This document shows, piece by piece, positions 11,322-21,900 of a stretch of 64,000 bases of DNA. Every line of letters begins with the position of its first letter. The first letter of the stretch is position 1. Both the position numbers and the translations under genes were made by a program. Source of the stretch: Hormiphora californensis (lineage: Eukaryota; Ctenophora; Tentaculata; Cydippida; Pleurobrachiidae); the NCBI GenBank assembly GCA_020137815.1, contig CM035360.1:5560250-5624249 (forward strand), in the 5' to 3' direction. The notes under the pieces were generated by a model. It searched no databases and was not told the origin of the DNA. It worked only from the letters and a program-made list of their open reading frames with translations.

Positions 11322-11483
11322 GTAAGTAACTGATCGTGCAGATAAAAAGCCGAAAGCAAATTATACTTCAAACTGTGAACAGCAAAATCGTTTTTAAAAC
11401 TATGTTCTGAATAAATTCCTAGTTAGATTTAGAAGTTTGTATCCTGGTAGAGTGCTCGATCCGGGGATGCGGAGAGCTGAATT

Positions 11484-11535
11484 ATTGTGACAAGTGAAAC
11501 AAGGTTTTACAAAAGCCTTGTTTCACTTGTCACAA
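11484..11535. repeat. Perfect 21-bp stem hairpin
   Basis: ATTGTGACAAGTGAAACAAG plus G is followed by an 11-nt loop and its exact complement. It is intronic between 11321 and 12066 and could fold in the pre-mRNA. Confidence 0.8.
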
Positions 11536-11943
11536 TAGTTCTGAATAAATTCGAAATTTGCCTTTCTCGACCCTCTTTTCGAGAGCTTATATGTAAAATA
11601 AAATGGGTTTTAACAAAATAATGCGAAACCACAAATTTTACTTTTTTCTACCCGGTCGATCAGTCATTTTTTAACAGGAAGACCCAAAAATTAGGAAACC
11701 GTACCGGACACCCAGTCACTTCCTCAAGCATAACATTAACAAATTATAGTGTACCGTGTGGCGTAAAAAAGACTCCCCTAGACTAACATAACTAATACCC
11801 TAGACTAAAGCTCTCCGCGACACCCGGAGGGGATTAGGGGTCCCCATTATGCCTAACATAATAATATTTGTAATAACAAGAACTTATATACCGCCCTTAT
11901 TCGGCTCCCCAGTAGCAGAGCAATACATTTGACACTGAACTGC

Positions 11944-11991
11944 AGAATAATCAGTAGGGGTTGCTAAGCTTAGCAATCCCTACTGATTATT
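11944..11991. repeat. 48-bp near-perfect palindrome
   Basis: GAATAATCAGTAGGGGTTGC meets its complement at a central AAGCTT with one mismatch. It lies in the intron directly before the helicase exon. Confidence 0.8.
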
Positions 11992-12065
11992 CGACCCCTA
12001 ATAATCAGAGCACACTAAATTTGTTTATAGTTAAAAGTATTAATTACTAGCTTATATCTTTTCAG

Positions 12066-15000
12066 GGGGTTTTATCCACACTTAAAGTCAATTCAACGAA
12101 ACGGGACAAGGACGATAAATGGCTGTTTGGTACAGTAAAATATCCTCCACAGTTTATAGAGCCGTTCCAACAGTTACCAGAGGCATTTTACCAGAATAAA
12201 GATGTGTTTATGTTCGACGAAACACTCGACGGAAGGAGTTATCTACCTGCACTTAAAAGGGGAGACGTCGTAAAATTTGAGCTAGTCCATGCAAAAAATG
12301 CTAAGCCAAACATGAGAACTCCGGGTGGAAAAGTAAAGCCAAGGGCGTATCAAGTAAAAATAGACGCTTTCATCGGTCAACGGACACTGAGGGAGATGCA
12401 CGATTACTTTGATTCTCTGATTGACTCTCTTCAAGATAATGGGACAAGAACGGGAGCTGTTACCACTATCATGACATGTCCAGCCCTGTGGGATTTCCTA
12501 CTGAAAGCAAGAACTGATCCAGTTACTGAATTTGAAAGCTATATTCGATGCCTTTTCTCCTTTATTATGGATGTAATGCCACATATGGCAGGATTTCCGA
12601 GCCAGAAGTCACAAATCTTGGAAATGCTGTCAACTTCGAAGTTATCTAGCCGAATAACAAGTGACAAAACGAGGGGTAAAATCAATTTATGGCAAATTGA
12701 GCAGCAGATAGAAATTGATCCATCCAAATTGAAAAATTGTCTGCCATCCTTGGGCGAGGTAGTGAGGAGTTCTAACACAAAAGAAGCCAAATTTCTGCAC
12801 CGTCTACTTCTAAAAACAGCTCACTTGGTAGACCTTGAAAAATGGCAAGCGTTGGAGACGATTCCTTCTATGCAAGAGATGTTTGGTGACCCCCTTGAAA
12901 AAATTGCTTATTTAAAGCCTGTGCATGCCAAAAGCCCTTACGACAGTGTGGACCAATACCTCGACATCTATTACAGACTTCTTCGTGCAGAATGCTTTTC
13001 TAGTATTCAAAAGGGCATCAACGACTTCAACAATGGTCGGCTCGATCCGCGTGATATGAACATGTACTACCGAGTAGGAGTAGTAAACATTGACATGAAC
13101 AGGTCAAACATTGTTTTCTACATGAGTTTCAAAACAGATCGTCCTGTAAATAATTGGAATAAGTCTCGGAAACTAATGTTTGGGAACCTTCTTTGTGCAT
13201 CTGCGAAAGGGGACTTTAGTGATGCGATATGGCTGACTGTTAGTGACAGGGACCCCAGAAAGTTGGAGAAAGGCCCATTCATCGGCGTGGAATTGGTATC
13301 TTTCTCTTCTGACAACACTCTCACAGATTCTGCTTTAACTCTTTTAAAACATTCTGGCAGTTTGATTATGGCTGAGAGTCCAACTTACTTTCAGTCATTT
13401 CGACACATTCTCGAAAGTCTTCGAATGAGTGAGTTGAAAAGCTTTAACCTGTGCGACGTTATATTAAAGGCAGAATCGACTGATATCCCACTGGATATCG
13501 ATTCATCACTAATGCAAAAGGTCGGCTATGGCGATCTTGAAGATTCCCAAAAAGCTGCTTTTGACCATGCCTTAAAATCCCCTCTTGCAATTATTCAGGG
13601 TCCTCCGGGAACTGGAAAAACATTCATTGGAGCAAAACTGGCTCATCTTTTGTACCTTGTCAACAAAGGTACCCTAGAGTTTCTGGATCTGGATCATGAT
13701 GAGGATATTTACGAGCCTCCAATTCTTGTCCTAACCTACAAAAACCATGCTCTGGATGAATTCTTGAAGCACTGTCTCGAATTTTGCTCAAAAGATGAGC
13801 TTCTGAGGATTGGTGGCCAGTCGAAGGAGAAAGAGCTCAAGGACTGTCTGATGAGAAATAAAATGATGAGCACGGGGTATTTCCGGATTTCAAATCGAGA
13901 TATACTGTTCGATATTGGCGATGAGTTTGACACCTTTCAGAAGTTACTGGATGAGTTTAAGATGAAGTCCAAGTTCGATCTTGTGAGTTTCTGTGAATTA
14001 GTGACTCCAGAACAGTTGGATAATTTCTTTTTCAATGCAGTTAAATACAAAGGTGCACGGATAGAGTATTCTAGACTGAGAGCAGAGGATGATTTCAAAT
14101 TGCAGTTTACTAAAATGCTTCGGTATCCTGACCATACGACGGGATGGTTTGTCAACATTTTCCAAACTGCGTTCTATGGGTGGCTACCCGACAAGGGCAA
14201 ATTGACCGAACTCACTAAACTGTTTCACAGAACGGTGAAAGAAAGGAATACACCAACATGGGGCTGGGGAGATAATGGAAATGAAAACGACGTTGAAGGT
14301 GACAAAGAAGAAAATAATGAGATTGACGAGGACTATTTGAATGAGCTTGCAGCACAGAGGGAAGTTTGGGATGAAGATGATGAAGATAATGAATCTAAAG
14401 CCACACGTTTAAAGATTGAGGATATGATTTCATCGATGAAGCAAATGTCTTCTTCCATATATGAGTTCCGGCTTTCAGATTTTTCTGCTGATTTTAGCAT
14501 GAAGAGTGAACTTTTAAGTGAAAAGGAACTGCATACGCTTGACGAAATTGATCGGTTCTGCTTTATTTATGCGTCACTCACCACTGCTCTGGGTGAAGTC
14601 ATTGAAAAGATGAAAAAATCTTTGGAAAATCTCAACATATACCGCTCTAAGGAGAAGGAGATTGGAATAAAAAACAAGATCAGCGTTTTGAAAAGGCAGA
14701 AGATCGTCGGTGCTACAATTGTTGGGGCATCAATCCAGTTGGGGCTTTTGCAGAAATTGAACCCGAAAATTGTGATCGTCGAAGAGTGTGCTGAGATAAT
14801 GGAGCCCTGTTTGGTTGGAATTCTGACGAAAAGTGTTGAAAGACTGATTTTAATAGGAGATCACCAGCAGCTCAGGCCTCAGATCGACACCTATTATCTG
14901 AAGAAAAACTACCATCTCGATATTTCAATGATGGAAAGACTGATTAGGTCCGGTTTGCCATTTAAAACTCTTTTGAAACAGGGAAGAATGAGACCTGAGT

Positions 15001-17537
15001 TTTCAAGATTGCTTCTTGATATTTACCCCTTTTACCAAGACTTCCCAAATCTGGATAAAAAGAATCCTCCTCTTAACTGCTTAAAGCATTCTATGTTTTG
15101 GTGGAGTCATAGTTACCAAGAGGAAAAGGATAAAACTGTGAGAAATAACCCTGAAGCAGGAATGGCAGTATCTCTTGCTCTTTACATGATTGCAAGTGGT
15201 GTATGCAGCAAAGAAATCACAATCATCTGTGGGTATATCGGCCAGGTACATGCAGTGAGGAAACTGTATCGCTCATTGGACGCAAAACAACTCTGCCTTG
15301 ATCTGAAATCTGTTGACATTAGATCTATTGATGAGTATCAGGGGGACGAAAACAACTATGTCATCATTTCTCTCACTCGGTCAAATCCTGAATGTAATAT
15401 TGGTTTCATGAAAGAATTAGAAAGGAGGTGTGTGGCTCAGTCTCGAGCGAAACGAGGAATGTATTTTGTTGGTAATGTGCAAACCTTTGAAAAGCATGGA
15501 ACGTGGCTACCAATCATCAAGCCATTGCGAACGAGCGGTTTAATCGGAGAGAATATTTTTCTGCAGTGTTATCAGCATCCGCATACTGCTGTTTGCGCTG
15601 GGCATGTTGAGGATCTAGAAAGGGACCTCAAAGGACAGTGTAACGATCCTTCAAAAATCTCATACTACGTCCAAAATTCAAAATCCTGGTGTAGTGAGCC
15701 ATGCAAACGGTTGTACAATTGTAAGCTTCCGGAACATCAATGCACAAAATTCTGTGCACCGAGGCACGATCATTCGAACTGTTTGGTTTTAATTGATTTC
15801 ACTTTTGCAGACTGTGGTCACCAAACTTCTTACCACTGTTATAAGGATCCGAAATTGTTGAAATGTGCCGCAAAGCTACAAAAAAAACTCCCCAAGTGTT
15901 GCCACCTGAAAGAAGTTCAATGTCATCTGTGGAAAACCAATCCAAGTGGAATTATGTGTAACGAAACATGTAAAGAATACTTCACCTGTCCAGAGAAGCA
16001 CAAGTGTGAAACAGTTTGCGGAGTTGAGCACTCACACCAAGCCGACCGGTGCCCAGTTCAAGTTGAGTTCACAATCGATTCCTGTGGACATGTCGCTCAC
16101 TTCAAAAAAGTTTGTGGGAATGTAAAACCTGTAGTAAATGACTGTCGGTTCCAATTGGAGTACGTCAGTCAGACTTGTGGACATGGTCAGAGGAGGAAAT
16201 GTAGTGAAAAAGAGAGTTGTCGAAATCCGTGTGTTCGAAAAAGACAAGACTGTGGTCATCCATGCAAGCTAGACTGCTCCAAGAGTTGTTTGTCTGAAGA
16301 TTGTGAGTTATGCAAGGCAGAGTATGAGAAGGCTGTCCTGGCGAAAAAAGCAGCGGCTAAAGAGGCGTTTGTTAAAGCAAAGAAGGAAGCAGAAAATGAC
16401 GGAGTGAATGCGACTTTGGTACCAGTGGTCGACAACCAGCAGCTTCAAGATGACCTAGAGTACAAATGTCAACAGTTTTTCAGGCACAGCGTCGCATACG
16501 AGATTGAGAGTATCTGTCAGTGCTACAAAGTAAAATGCCCAAAGAATTCCGAGGAATTTTGGAACGCTGTGGCGAATAAAACTCACGGTTCTCTGCAACA
16601 GGAGCTCTTTAAAGTTCTCAGAAATCCTATTATTCCTGGTGAAATAGTTGATGTTGCTAGCTTAACAAGGCTCATCAAAACCGGAGATTCGTTCAACTTT
16701 TCAAAAGGTGCCATCGATGATTGTCTCCCAACAACCAATGATGGGACTATCTCACTTTTCATTGGAAATCTACTCGTTGGCAATTCTATTACGGAACATG
16801 AGGTAAAAGAACCACCCAAGGGTTATCTTAAAAAGAATAAAAAAGATTCCATACTTGTCTCCCAGATGGATCAACCAGCAAAGTATCGAGTTTATGATCG
16901 TACCCAGTTTCACTTTCAATACCTCGTACAACTTCGTTTGAAGCCGAAGGGTGTGAAGATACACGAGACTGAGCTCATGTCCAACTTTCCCGAGGGTGAA
17001 ACTCGGTACAAGATATCTGACTACGATATGAGAAATGTTAGTGATCCGACGGTAGAGCTACTTCAAAAAGCGATTTCAATTTTCGATGGAGCGTGCTCAA
17101 AAAGAACTGCATATCAGGCAAGGAACCAGAATTTAGAGGTCAAATATATTGGGAACATCTCTAACAAGAATTCTGAAGACAGATATGCTGAAAGCAAAAG
17201 TGGTGATGGAAAAGCAATTGAAATTTACGCCTTCCACGCCACTGCAAAAGAAAATATCGCAAGTATCATCAAGACTAACTTGGATCCCAACCGACCTGCA
17301 GCCCATGGTAGAGTGCATGGGGATGGCTGCTATTTTTCTGAGTACCCGGAGTTTAGTTCGGGTTATGGTTCAGAGTGTATGATAATCTTCAAACTGTTGC
17401 TATTCGATGGACAGTACACCAAAGTGAAACCAGATAGTGCAGGGTTTTGTGAGCAGCTTGTTCTGAACGACGCTGCGTTGTTTAAACCGGTTTTTGTATT
17501 GTGGTTCATCGACGATCCTCCTTCTAATTCTCCTTAG
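12066..17537 (+). CDS. ZNFX1-like SF1 helicase with NFX1 zinc fingers and PARP-like tail
   Basis: One exon of 5.47 kb opens after TTTTCAG; residue numbers count from the GTG at 12204. Residues 1-440 match the ZNFX1 N-terminal region (VDQYLDIYYRLLRAE). UPF1-like SF1 motifs follow: GPPGTGKT at 466, LTYKNHALDE, EECAEI, GDHQQLRP near 886, QGRMRPEF, DEYQGDENN near 1041 and VAQSRAKRGMYFVGN. A highly acidic insert lies near 690-730. Residues about 1165-1365 are Cys/His-rich NFX1-type fingers. The last 120 residues resemble a PARP catalytic core: FHAT near 1676, GDGCYFSEY near 1707 and KPVFVLWF near the end. The usual third Glu of the H-Y-E triad appears to be Val, so mono-ADP-ribosylation or loss of activity is expected. 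ZNFX1 binds RNA and acts in innate immunity and small-RNA pathways. The exon joins in phase to the eIF4G-like chain. Confidence 0.85.
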   Translation, partial: GVLSTLKVNSTKRDKDDKWLFGTVKYPPQFIEPFQQLPEAFYQNKDVFMFDETLDGRSYLPALKRGDVVKFELVHAKNAKPNMRTPGGKVKPRAYQVKIDAFIGQRTLREMHDYFDSLIDSLQDNGTRTGAVTTIMTCPALWDFLLKARTDPVTEFESYIRCLFSFIMDVMPHMAGFPSQKSQILEMLSTSKLSSRITSDKTRGKINLWQIEQQIEIDPSKLKNCLPSLGEVVRSSNTKEAKFLHRLLLKTAHLVDLEKWQALETIPSMQEMFGDPLEKIAYLKPVHAKSPYDSVDQYLDIYYRLLRAECFSSIQKGINDFNNGRLDPRDMNMYYRVGVVNIDMNRSNIVFYMSFKTDRPVNNWNKSRKLMFGNLLCASAKGDFSDAIWLTVSDRDPRKLEKGPFIGVELVSFSSDNTLTDSALTLLKHSGSLIMAESPTYFQSFRHILESLRMSELKSFNLCDVILKAESTDIPLDIDSSLMQKVGYGDLEDSQKAAFDHALKSPLAIIQGPPGTGKTFIGAKLAHLLYLVNKGTLEFLDLDHDEDIYEPPILVLTYKNHALDEFLKHCLEFCSKDELLRIGGQSKEKELKDCLMRNKMMSTGYFRISNRDILFDIGDEFDTFQKLLDEFKMKSKFDLVSFCELVTPEQLDNFFFNAVKYKGARIEYSRLRAEDDFKLQFTKMLRYPDHTTGWFVNIFQTAFYGWLPDKGKLTELTKLFHRTVKERNTPTWGWGDNGNENDVEGDKEENNEIDEDYLNELAAQREVWDEDDEDNESKATRLKIEDMISSMKQMSSSIYEFRLSDFSADFSMKSELLSEKELHTLDEIDRFCFIYASLTTALGEVIEKMKKSLENLNIYRSKEKEIGIKNKISVLKRQKIVGATIVGASIQLGLLQKLNPKIVIVEECAEIMEPCLVGILTKSVERLILIGDHQQLRPQIDTYYLKKNYHLDISMMERLIRSGLPFKTLLKQGRMRPEFSRLLLDIYPFYQDFPNLDKKNPPLNCLKHSMFWWSHSYQEEKDKTVRNNPEAGMAVSLALYMIASGVCSKEITIICGYIGQVHAVRKLYRSLDAKQLCLDLKSVDIRSIDEYQGDENNYVIISLTRSNPECNIGFMKELERRCVAQSRAKRGMYFVGNVQTFEKHGTWLPIIKPLRTSGLIGENIFLQCYQHPHTAVCAGHVEDLERDLKGQCNDPSKISYYVQNSKSWCSEPCKRLYNCKLPEHQCTKFCAPRHDHSNCLVLIDFTFADCGHQTSYHCYKDPKLLKCAAKLQKKLPKCCHLKEVQCHLWKTNPSGIMCNETCKEYFTCPEKHKCETVCGVEHSHQADRCPVQVEFTIDSCGHVAHFKKVCGNVKPVVNDCRFQLEYVSQTCGHGQRRKCSEKESCRNPCVRKRQDCGHPCKLDCSKSCLSEDCELCKAEYEKAVLAKKAAAKEAFVKAKKEAENDGVNATLVPVVDNQQLQDDLEYKCQQFFRHSVAYEIESICQCYKVKCPKNSEEFWNAVANKTHGSLQQELFKVLRNPIIPGEIVDVASLTRLIKTGDSFNFSKGAIDDCLPTTNDGTISLFIGNLLVGNSITEHEVKEPPKGYLKKNKKDSILVSQMDQPAKYRVYDRTQFHFQYLVQLRLKPKGVKIHETELMSNFPEGETRYKISDYDMRNVSDPTVELLQKAISIFDGACSKRTAYQARNQNLEVKYIGNISNKNSEDRYAESKSGDGKAIEIYAFHATAKENIASIIKTNLDPNRPAAHGRVHGDGCYFSEYPEFSSGYGSECMIIFKLLLFDGQYTKVKPDSAGFCEQLVLNDAALFKPVFVLWFIDDPPSNSP

Positions 17538-17844
17538 TCTGAGAAATAGACTCAAGAACCCACTGTAAGACACTGTAAGACACTGTTTTTTATGTTTTCA
17601 ATCATTTTGACATTATATAATGTGTGTTAATTTTTGTGTGGAAAAATGTTGTACGTAATCCTATTTTTACACAATCTTTTAAATCTTTTATTTTTTACTG
17701 TGAAAATGTTTTTATAATTCAAGAATCAAGTTAAATTACACTTTTTTTCATTCCCTGTGTCATTCCTTACCACTCCCACTCCCTGTCCCTTGATTAGAAA
17801 GGTTATACCTCGCAATTATCTATCTAAGTGTATCCCTTCTAGCA
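17538..17844. other. Intergenic, AT-rich 3' region
   Basis: A short CACTGTAAGA duplication follows the stop codon, then AT-rich sequence without a clear AATAAA. Nothing else is recognised. Confidence 0.5.
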
Positions 17845-18780
17845 ATGAAACGATCTGCAAAACGCCGTCGTCTTGATAATACCCCTACTGCTGCAGTGAA
17901 GCAATCAAAACTGCACAACTTTTTCAAGACACCCGCCCAGGTGAATCTTAACTTGGGGAACAAGACCACCAACTGTACACAATACCGCGAACGCAAAATA
18001 TTTAGCTCCAAAAAAGACTCTCCAGTTGATTCCATCACATTAAAAAACGAACGTGCTGTTGTTCAAAGTACTAGAGAAGAATCATCTGATAATTGTTTCA
18101 CAGCTCAAAATTCTGTAGGCGCCTCTTCGTCTCACCACGTTGAACTTCCTCATGTTTTCCCAAAGAATGATATTTCGGATGAATCTGCTATTTCAGTTGA
18201 AAGTCTTCCTATTTCCCAATCATCAGTATCCAACAACTCCGATCATGTCTTTACCCTACCACCTGTAACTCCAATAAAACCGACCTCACCAGCATCTTCT
18301 CCATCACCTTGTTCGTCCCCAGGCAGCCCGGTCCTGGATTTAAATTCCGGAGTTTGGTCGCTACCTGCATCTGTCGCCGTGACAACCACTGACCTGCTGG
18401 GAGACTCACTAGAGGACGATGTTACTATAGCAACCCTCCCAGCTAGCGGGGCAGTTGATATTAGATCCGGTGATCACAGGGACTCTTTAACAGCTAGTTT
18501 AAACGAGCATGATGATGCAACACATGGGAGTATATCCAGTGTATCAGAGAATTCTCATATCATCAGTATAGCTACCCAATCAACTGATAACGATACTGTC
18601 GTCAGGACATCACCTGTTAATTTGGAGAAAGAGTCATTCCAAACTGTCAGTCCCATCAAAGGACCAGACACGTATTTCTGTGAGAAAGTCAGTGAGAAGG
18701 TCGGGGAGGATGAGAGTTGTGGTGGACAGTTGACTTGTAGTCCAATACGGGGGCCTGCGTCATTACTACTTAACTTGTGA
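17845..18780 (+). CDS. Uncharacterised nuclear protein with N-terminal PIP box
   Basis: The 311-residue single-exon ORF starts MKRSAKRRRLD, a basic nuclear-localisation-like segment. It is followed by KQSKLHNFFKTP, which fits the PCNA-interacting PIP-box pattern QxxLxxFF. The rest is Ser/Pro/Thr-rich and predicted disordered. Two copies of SPI(K/R)GP occur near the C terminus, with the protein ending PASLLLNL. Known PIP-box proteins act at replication forks or in repair, but no enzymatic domain is visible and no orthologue is recognised. The closely spaced SP sites suggest possible CDK phosphorylation, which is inference only. A short inverted TGTACAATAATTGTACA lies about 75 bp downstream of the stop. 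Confidence 0.65.
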   Translation: MKRSAKRRRLDNTPTAAVKQSKLHNFFKTPAQVNLNLGNKTTNCTQYRERKIFSSKKDSPVDSITLKNERAVVQSTREESSDNCFTAQNSVGASSSHHVELPHVFPKNDISDESAISVESLPISQSSVSNNSDHVFTLPPVTPIKPTSPASSPSPCSSPGSPVLDLNSGVWSLPASVAVTTTDLLGDSLEDDVTIATLPASGAVDIRSGDHRDSLTASLNEHDDATHGSISSVSENSHIISIATQSTDNDTVVRTSPVNLEKESFQTVSPIKGPDTYFCEKVSEKVGEDESCGGQLTCSPIRGPASLLLNL

Positions 18781-18994
18781 CATGTTTCATGGTGTTTTAT
18801 TAAATTGCGTTTAATTCAATGTTTAATGATTACCTTCGTGACCTTTACCGCCCGCATGTACAATAATTGTACATGAGGGCGGATTGTACATTGTACAATA
18901 CCACCTTCACTTCCCATCTATATAATCAGTTATTCTTCCTGTAATAAATTAACTACCTCTCTTTATCCATATAATCATTATACTATCCAGTAGA

Positions 18995-21900
18995 ATGAAC
19001 TTCAGTAAACGATTCAAGAACACCAGTACCCCTGTATTCTCGCCATGTGCCAAGATGGTGGCAGCCGCTAACGGTCAGAAACTTGTTATCCATGATGTGG
19101 AGACACTGCAAATGGTAAGTGCAGGTGTGTGATCAGTTGAACGATCTCAAGTGTGTTTGTAGTTGTGTGTTGTACAAACCTACACTCTATAGTGGTAGAT
19201 GGTGATATAGCGATCCTACAATCTCCTAGCCTTAGTTTTTAGAACCGAATCTGAATGTCATGGTACAAGTGATGTTAAAAACAATATCCACAAACCTAAT
19301 ACCTCTTTCTCTGCAGGTACAGACGTGGGTGTGTTGTGGACCAGTGAAAGACATGGTATGGAGTCCAGATACCAAGTACATTGCAACCACATCTGGAAAC
19401 AAAATACAGGTGAGGGCAACACAAAAAGGACTCTGTTTAAATACCTCAGCTCCCCAGTCGCCACGGTGCAAACGACATTACCAACCCCGACAATAAGATT
19501 GCTATAAAAAATATTGAATGATTGCTACTTTGTCTTCATCTAAACCGCATTGATACCCTGATCACATGTCTCTGTTATAGTTGTGGTCGATGAGTGATGG
19601 TACATGGCGTAGTACAATACCTGATACGGATGATGGCGTGGACCATGTCATGTTCTCACCGTGTGGCCGGTACCTTCTGATACTTCACGAGTTCTCCCTT
19701 CTTATCACCATCTGGTCCCTTGAGGTGAGTTCTAAACTCCGATATTTACCGGATTATGGCCGATATAATATGCGATGAGGATAATTTTCCCCGGCATACC
19801 GGGCAAAACCCTTTCCCTGAGTATTCTGGTAAATCGGGGTTGGATTTCTCGAGAATCAGATGCAGCTTATAACTTTTTATACCGCGCGGCCCAAAAAAAA
19901 CTAAGGGTACGTCGGCCTTCTTTTCTCCTAGAAATTTAATTTCAATCACTCTGATATTTTGGCATAATATTTGTATGGTTACTCATTCGAGGAATCCAGA
20001 GTTTCAGCTCTCTGGATGAAAATTCATTTTTTTCGCCCGAATGAACATTCGATGAACGCCAAAACGGGACCATATTTTGGTACCAAAGTTTTACAAATTT
20101 GTTTGGCTATCGATTTTCTTTCGAACGCGACCAGTTTGAGCTTAATTGGATCATCACAAGAATCACAGTGTCCAGTTTACCAAGCCTAGGTTGGGTCATG
20201 TGATCCCCATCAAATTATGACGTGTTAGGAAGAGAACTTACATTCTAACGGACGCTGTATCGGTATACCGTCCTAATTAGCAGATGTGATACGTGATACG
20301 CGACCGTTACACCTGCTTATTGGCACTTATTAATGACGCTAGCGGTTCAATAGGGGTCACTTGACCAGACCTAGTGTCGGAAAAGTGGCCACTGTGTCTG
20401 TTGCGGTGGTCCAATTGAGCTAAAATTAGTCGCGTTTGAAAGGAAATCGTTACCCAAAGGCGATTGTGAAATTCCGGTTTGGAATATTTTTCTTGTTTTC
20501 AAGTTCATTTAGGATTCATTCCAGTCGTAAAAATGAATTTTTAGATAGAGAGCCGAAATTCTGGCTAACATCAATATCGATCAAGTGTAATGGCCGTACG
20601 AATTTTTAGCGCCTGAATTTACCAATTTCTTGTCAAAACGGGTTAAAATCGATGTTTGGTAAAAATGACCGTTTTTTAATCATTTATTTCACCAACTAAA
20701 CTTGATCCATTTTTAATAAAAACTCGGATTGCCATTTATTATAGTTTACTCTAATGCATGGTTGCTATTTTTAAGAATAAAATTTAATTTAACCATGAGA
20801 AAACGTGGAAAAACCCGAAAAACGAAAAAATGGGTTCATTCATGAACTTCACACTTTTATGTTTTGAAACTCCGGATTCCTCGAATGAGTAACCATACAA
20901 ATATTGTGACAAAATATCAGAGTGATCGAAATTCTGGGAGAAAAGAAGGCCAACGTACCCTTAGTTTTTTTTGGGCCGCGCGGTATGTTACAATTGTTTG
21001 TCCATTTCGAACATATTTAATCACTTATAAATGTATGTTTTATTTCAGTTTGCGACGCAGTTCTTTATCAAAAACCCAAAAGGAACGCTTTTCAAGTTCT
21101 CCAAGAACGAGAAGTACCTTGCCGTGATCGAACGTAGCGAGTGTAACGATTGGCTTGCTATATTTGAGACCAAAACGTGGAAGCTAACGAACCACTTCAA
21201 GTTACCCACTATTGACGCGGCTGGGTTTGAATGGTGCCCCTCATCCTCCCGGATGTGTGTATGGGATCACGCTTTTGAACACAGGCTTTATGTGTACTAT
21301 CTGGATGGTACACTGTCTTTCACACATGAGGTAGACCGAATAGCAATCTTAGAATCCTAACTACCTGCTTTCTGGGTTAGTTAATCAATCAAACCTGTTT
21401 CCTAGGTAACCAAACCTGTTTCTTAGGTAACCAAACCTGTTTCCTAGGTAACCAAACCTGTTTCCTAGGTAACCAAACCTGTTTCCTAGGTAACCGAACC
21501 TGTTTCCTAGGTAACCGAACCTGTATCCTAGGTAACCAAACCTGTTTCCTAGGTTACCAACCCGATAGTTATGGGCCTCCAGGTGGTCTCATGGTCTCCT
21601 TGTGGCCAGTACCTAGCATTAGGTACCCACACCCACACCGCCTATCTTGTTAACACCTCCAACGGAAAGGTCAGTAAATGGGTAAATTCATTGTTGAATT
21701 TGGTGGATTATGATTTGGGGTATTGAAGTTGGGATGTGTTGGAATTGACGAGGTTGATGAGGTAATAAAGTGAAATGGGGGAGTTTTGTGAGAAACAAGG
21801 CGAGCCACTCTTACTTTAAATCCTTATTAGTCATTTGGCTCCATGAACTTTGTTTTCCACGTATCCATGTGAGACCAACAAAGACAAACGTTTTTGTTTT

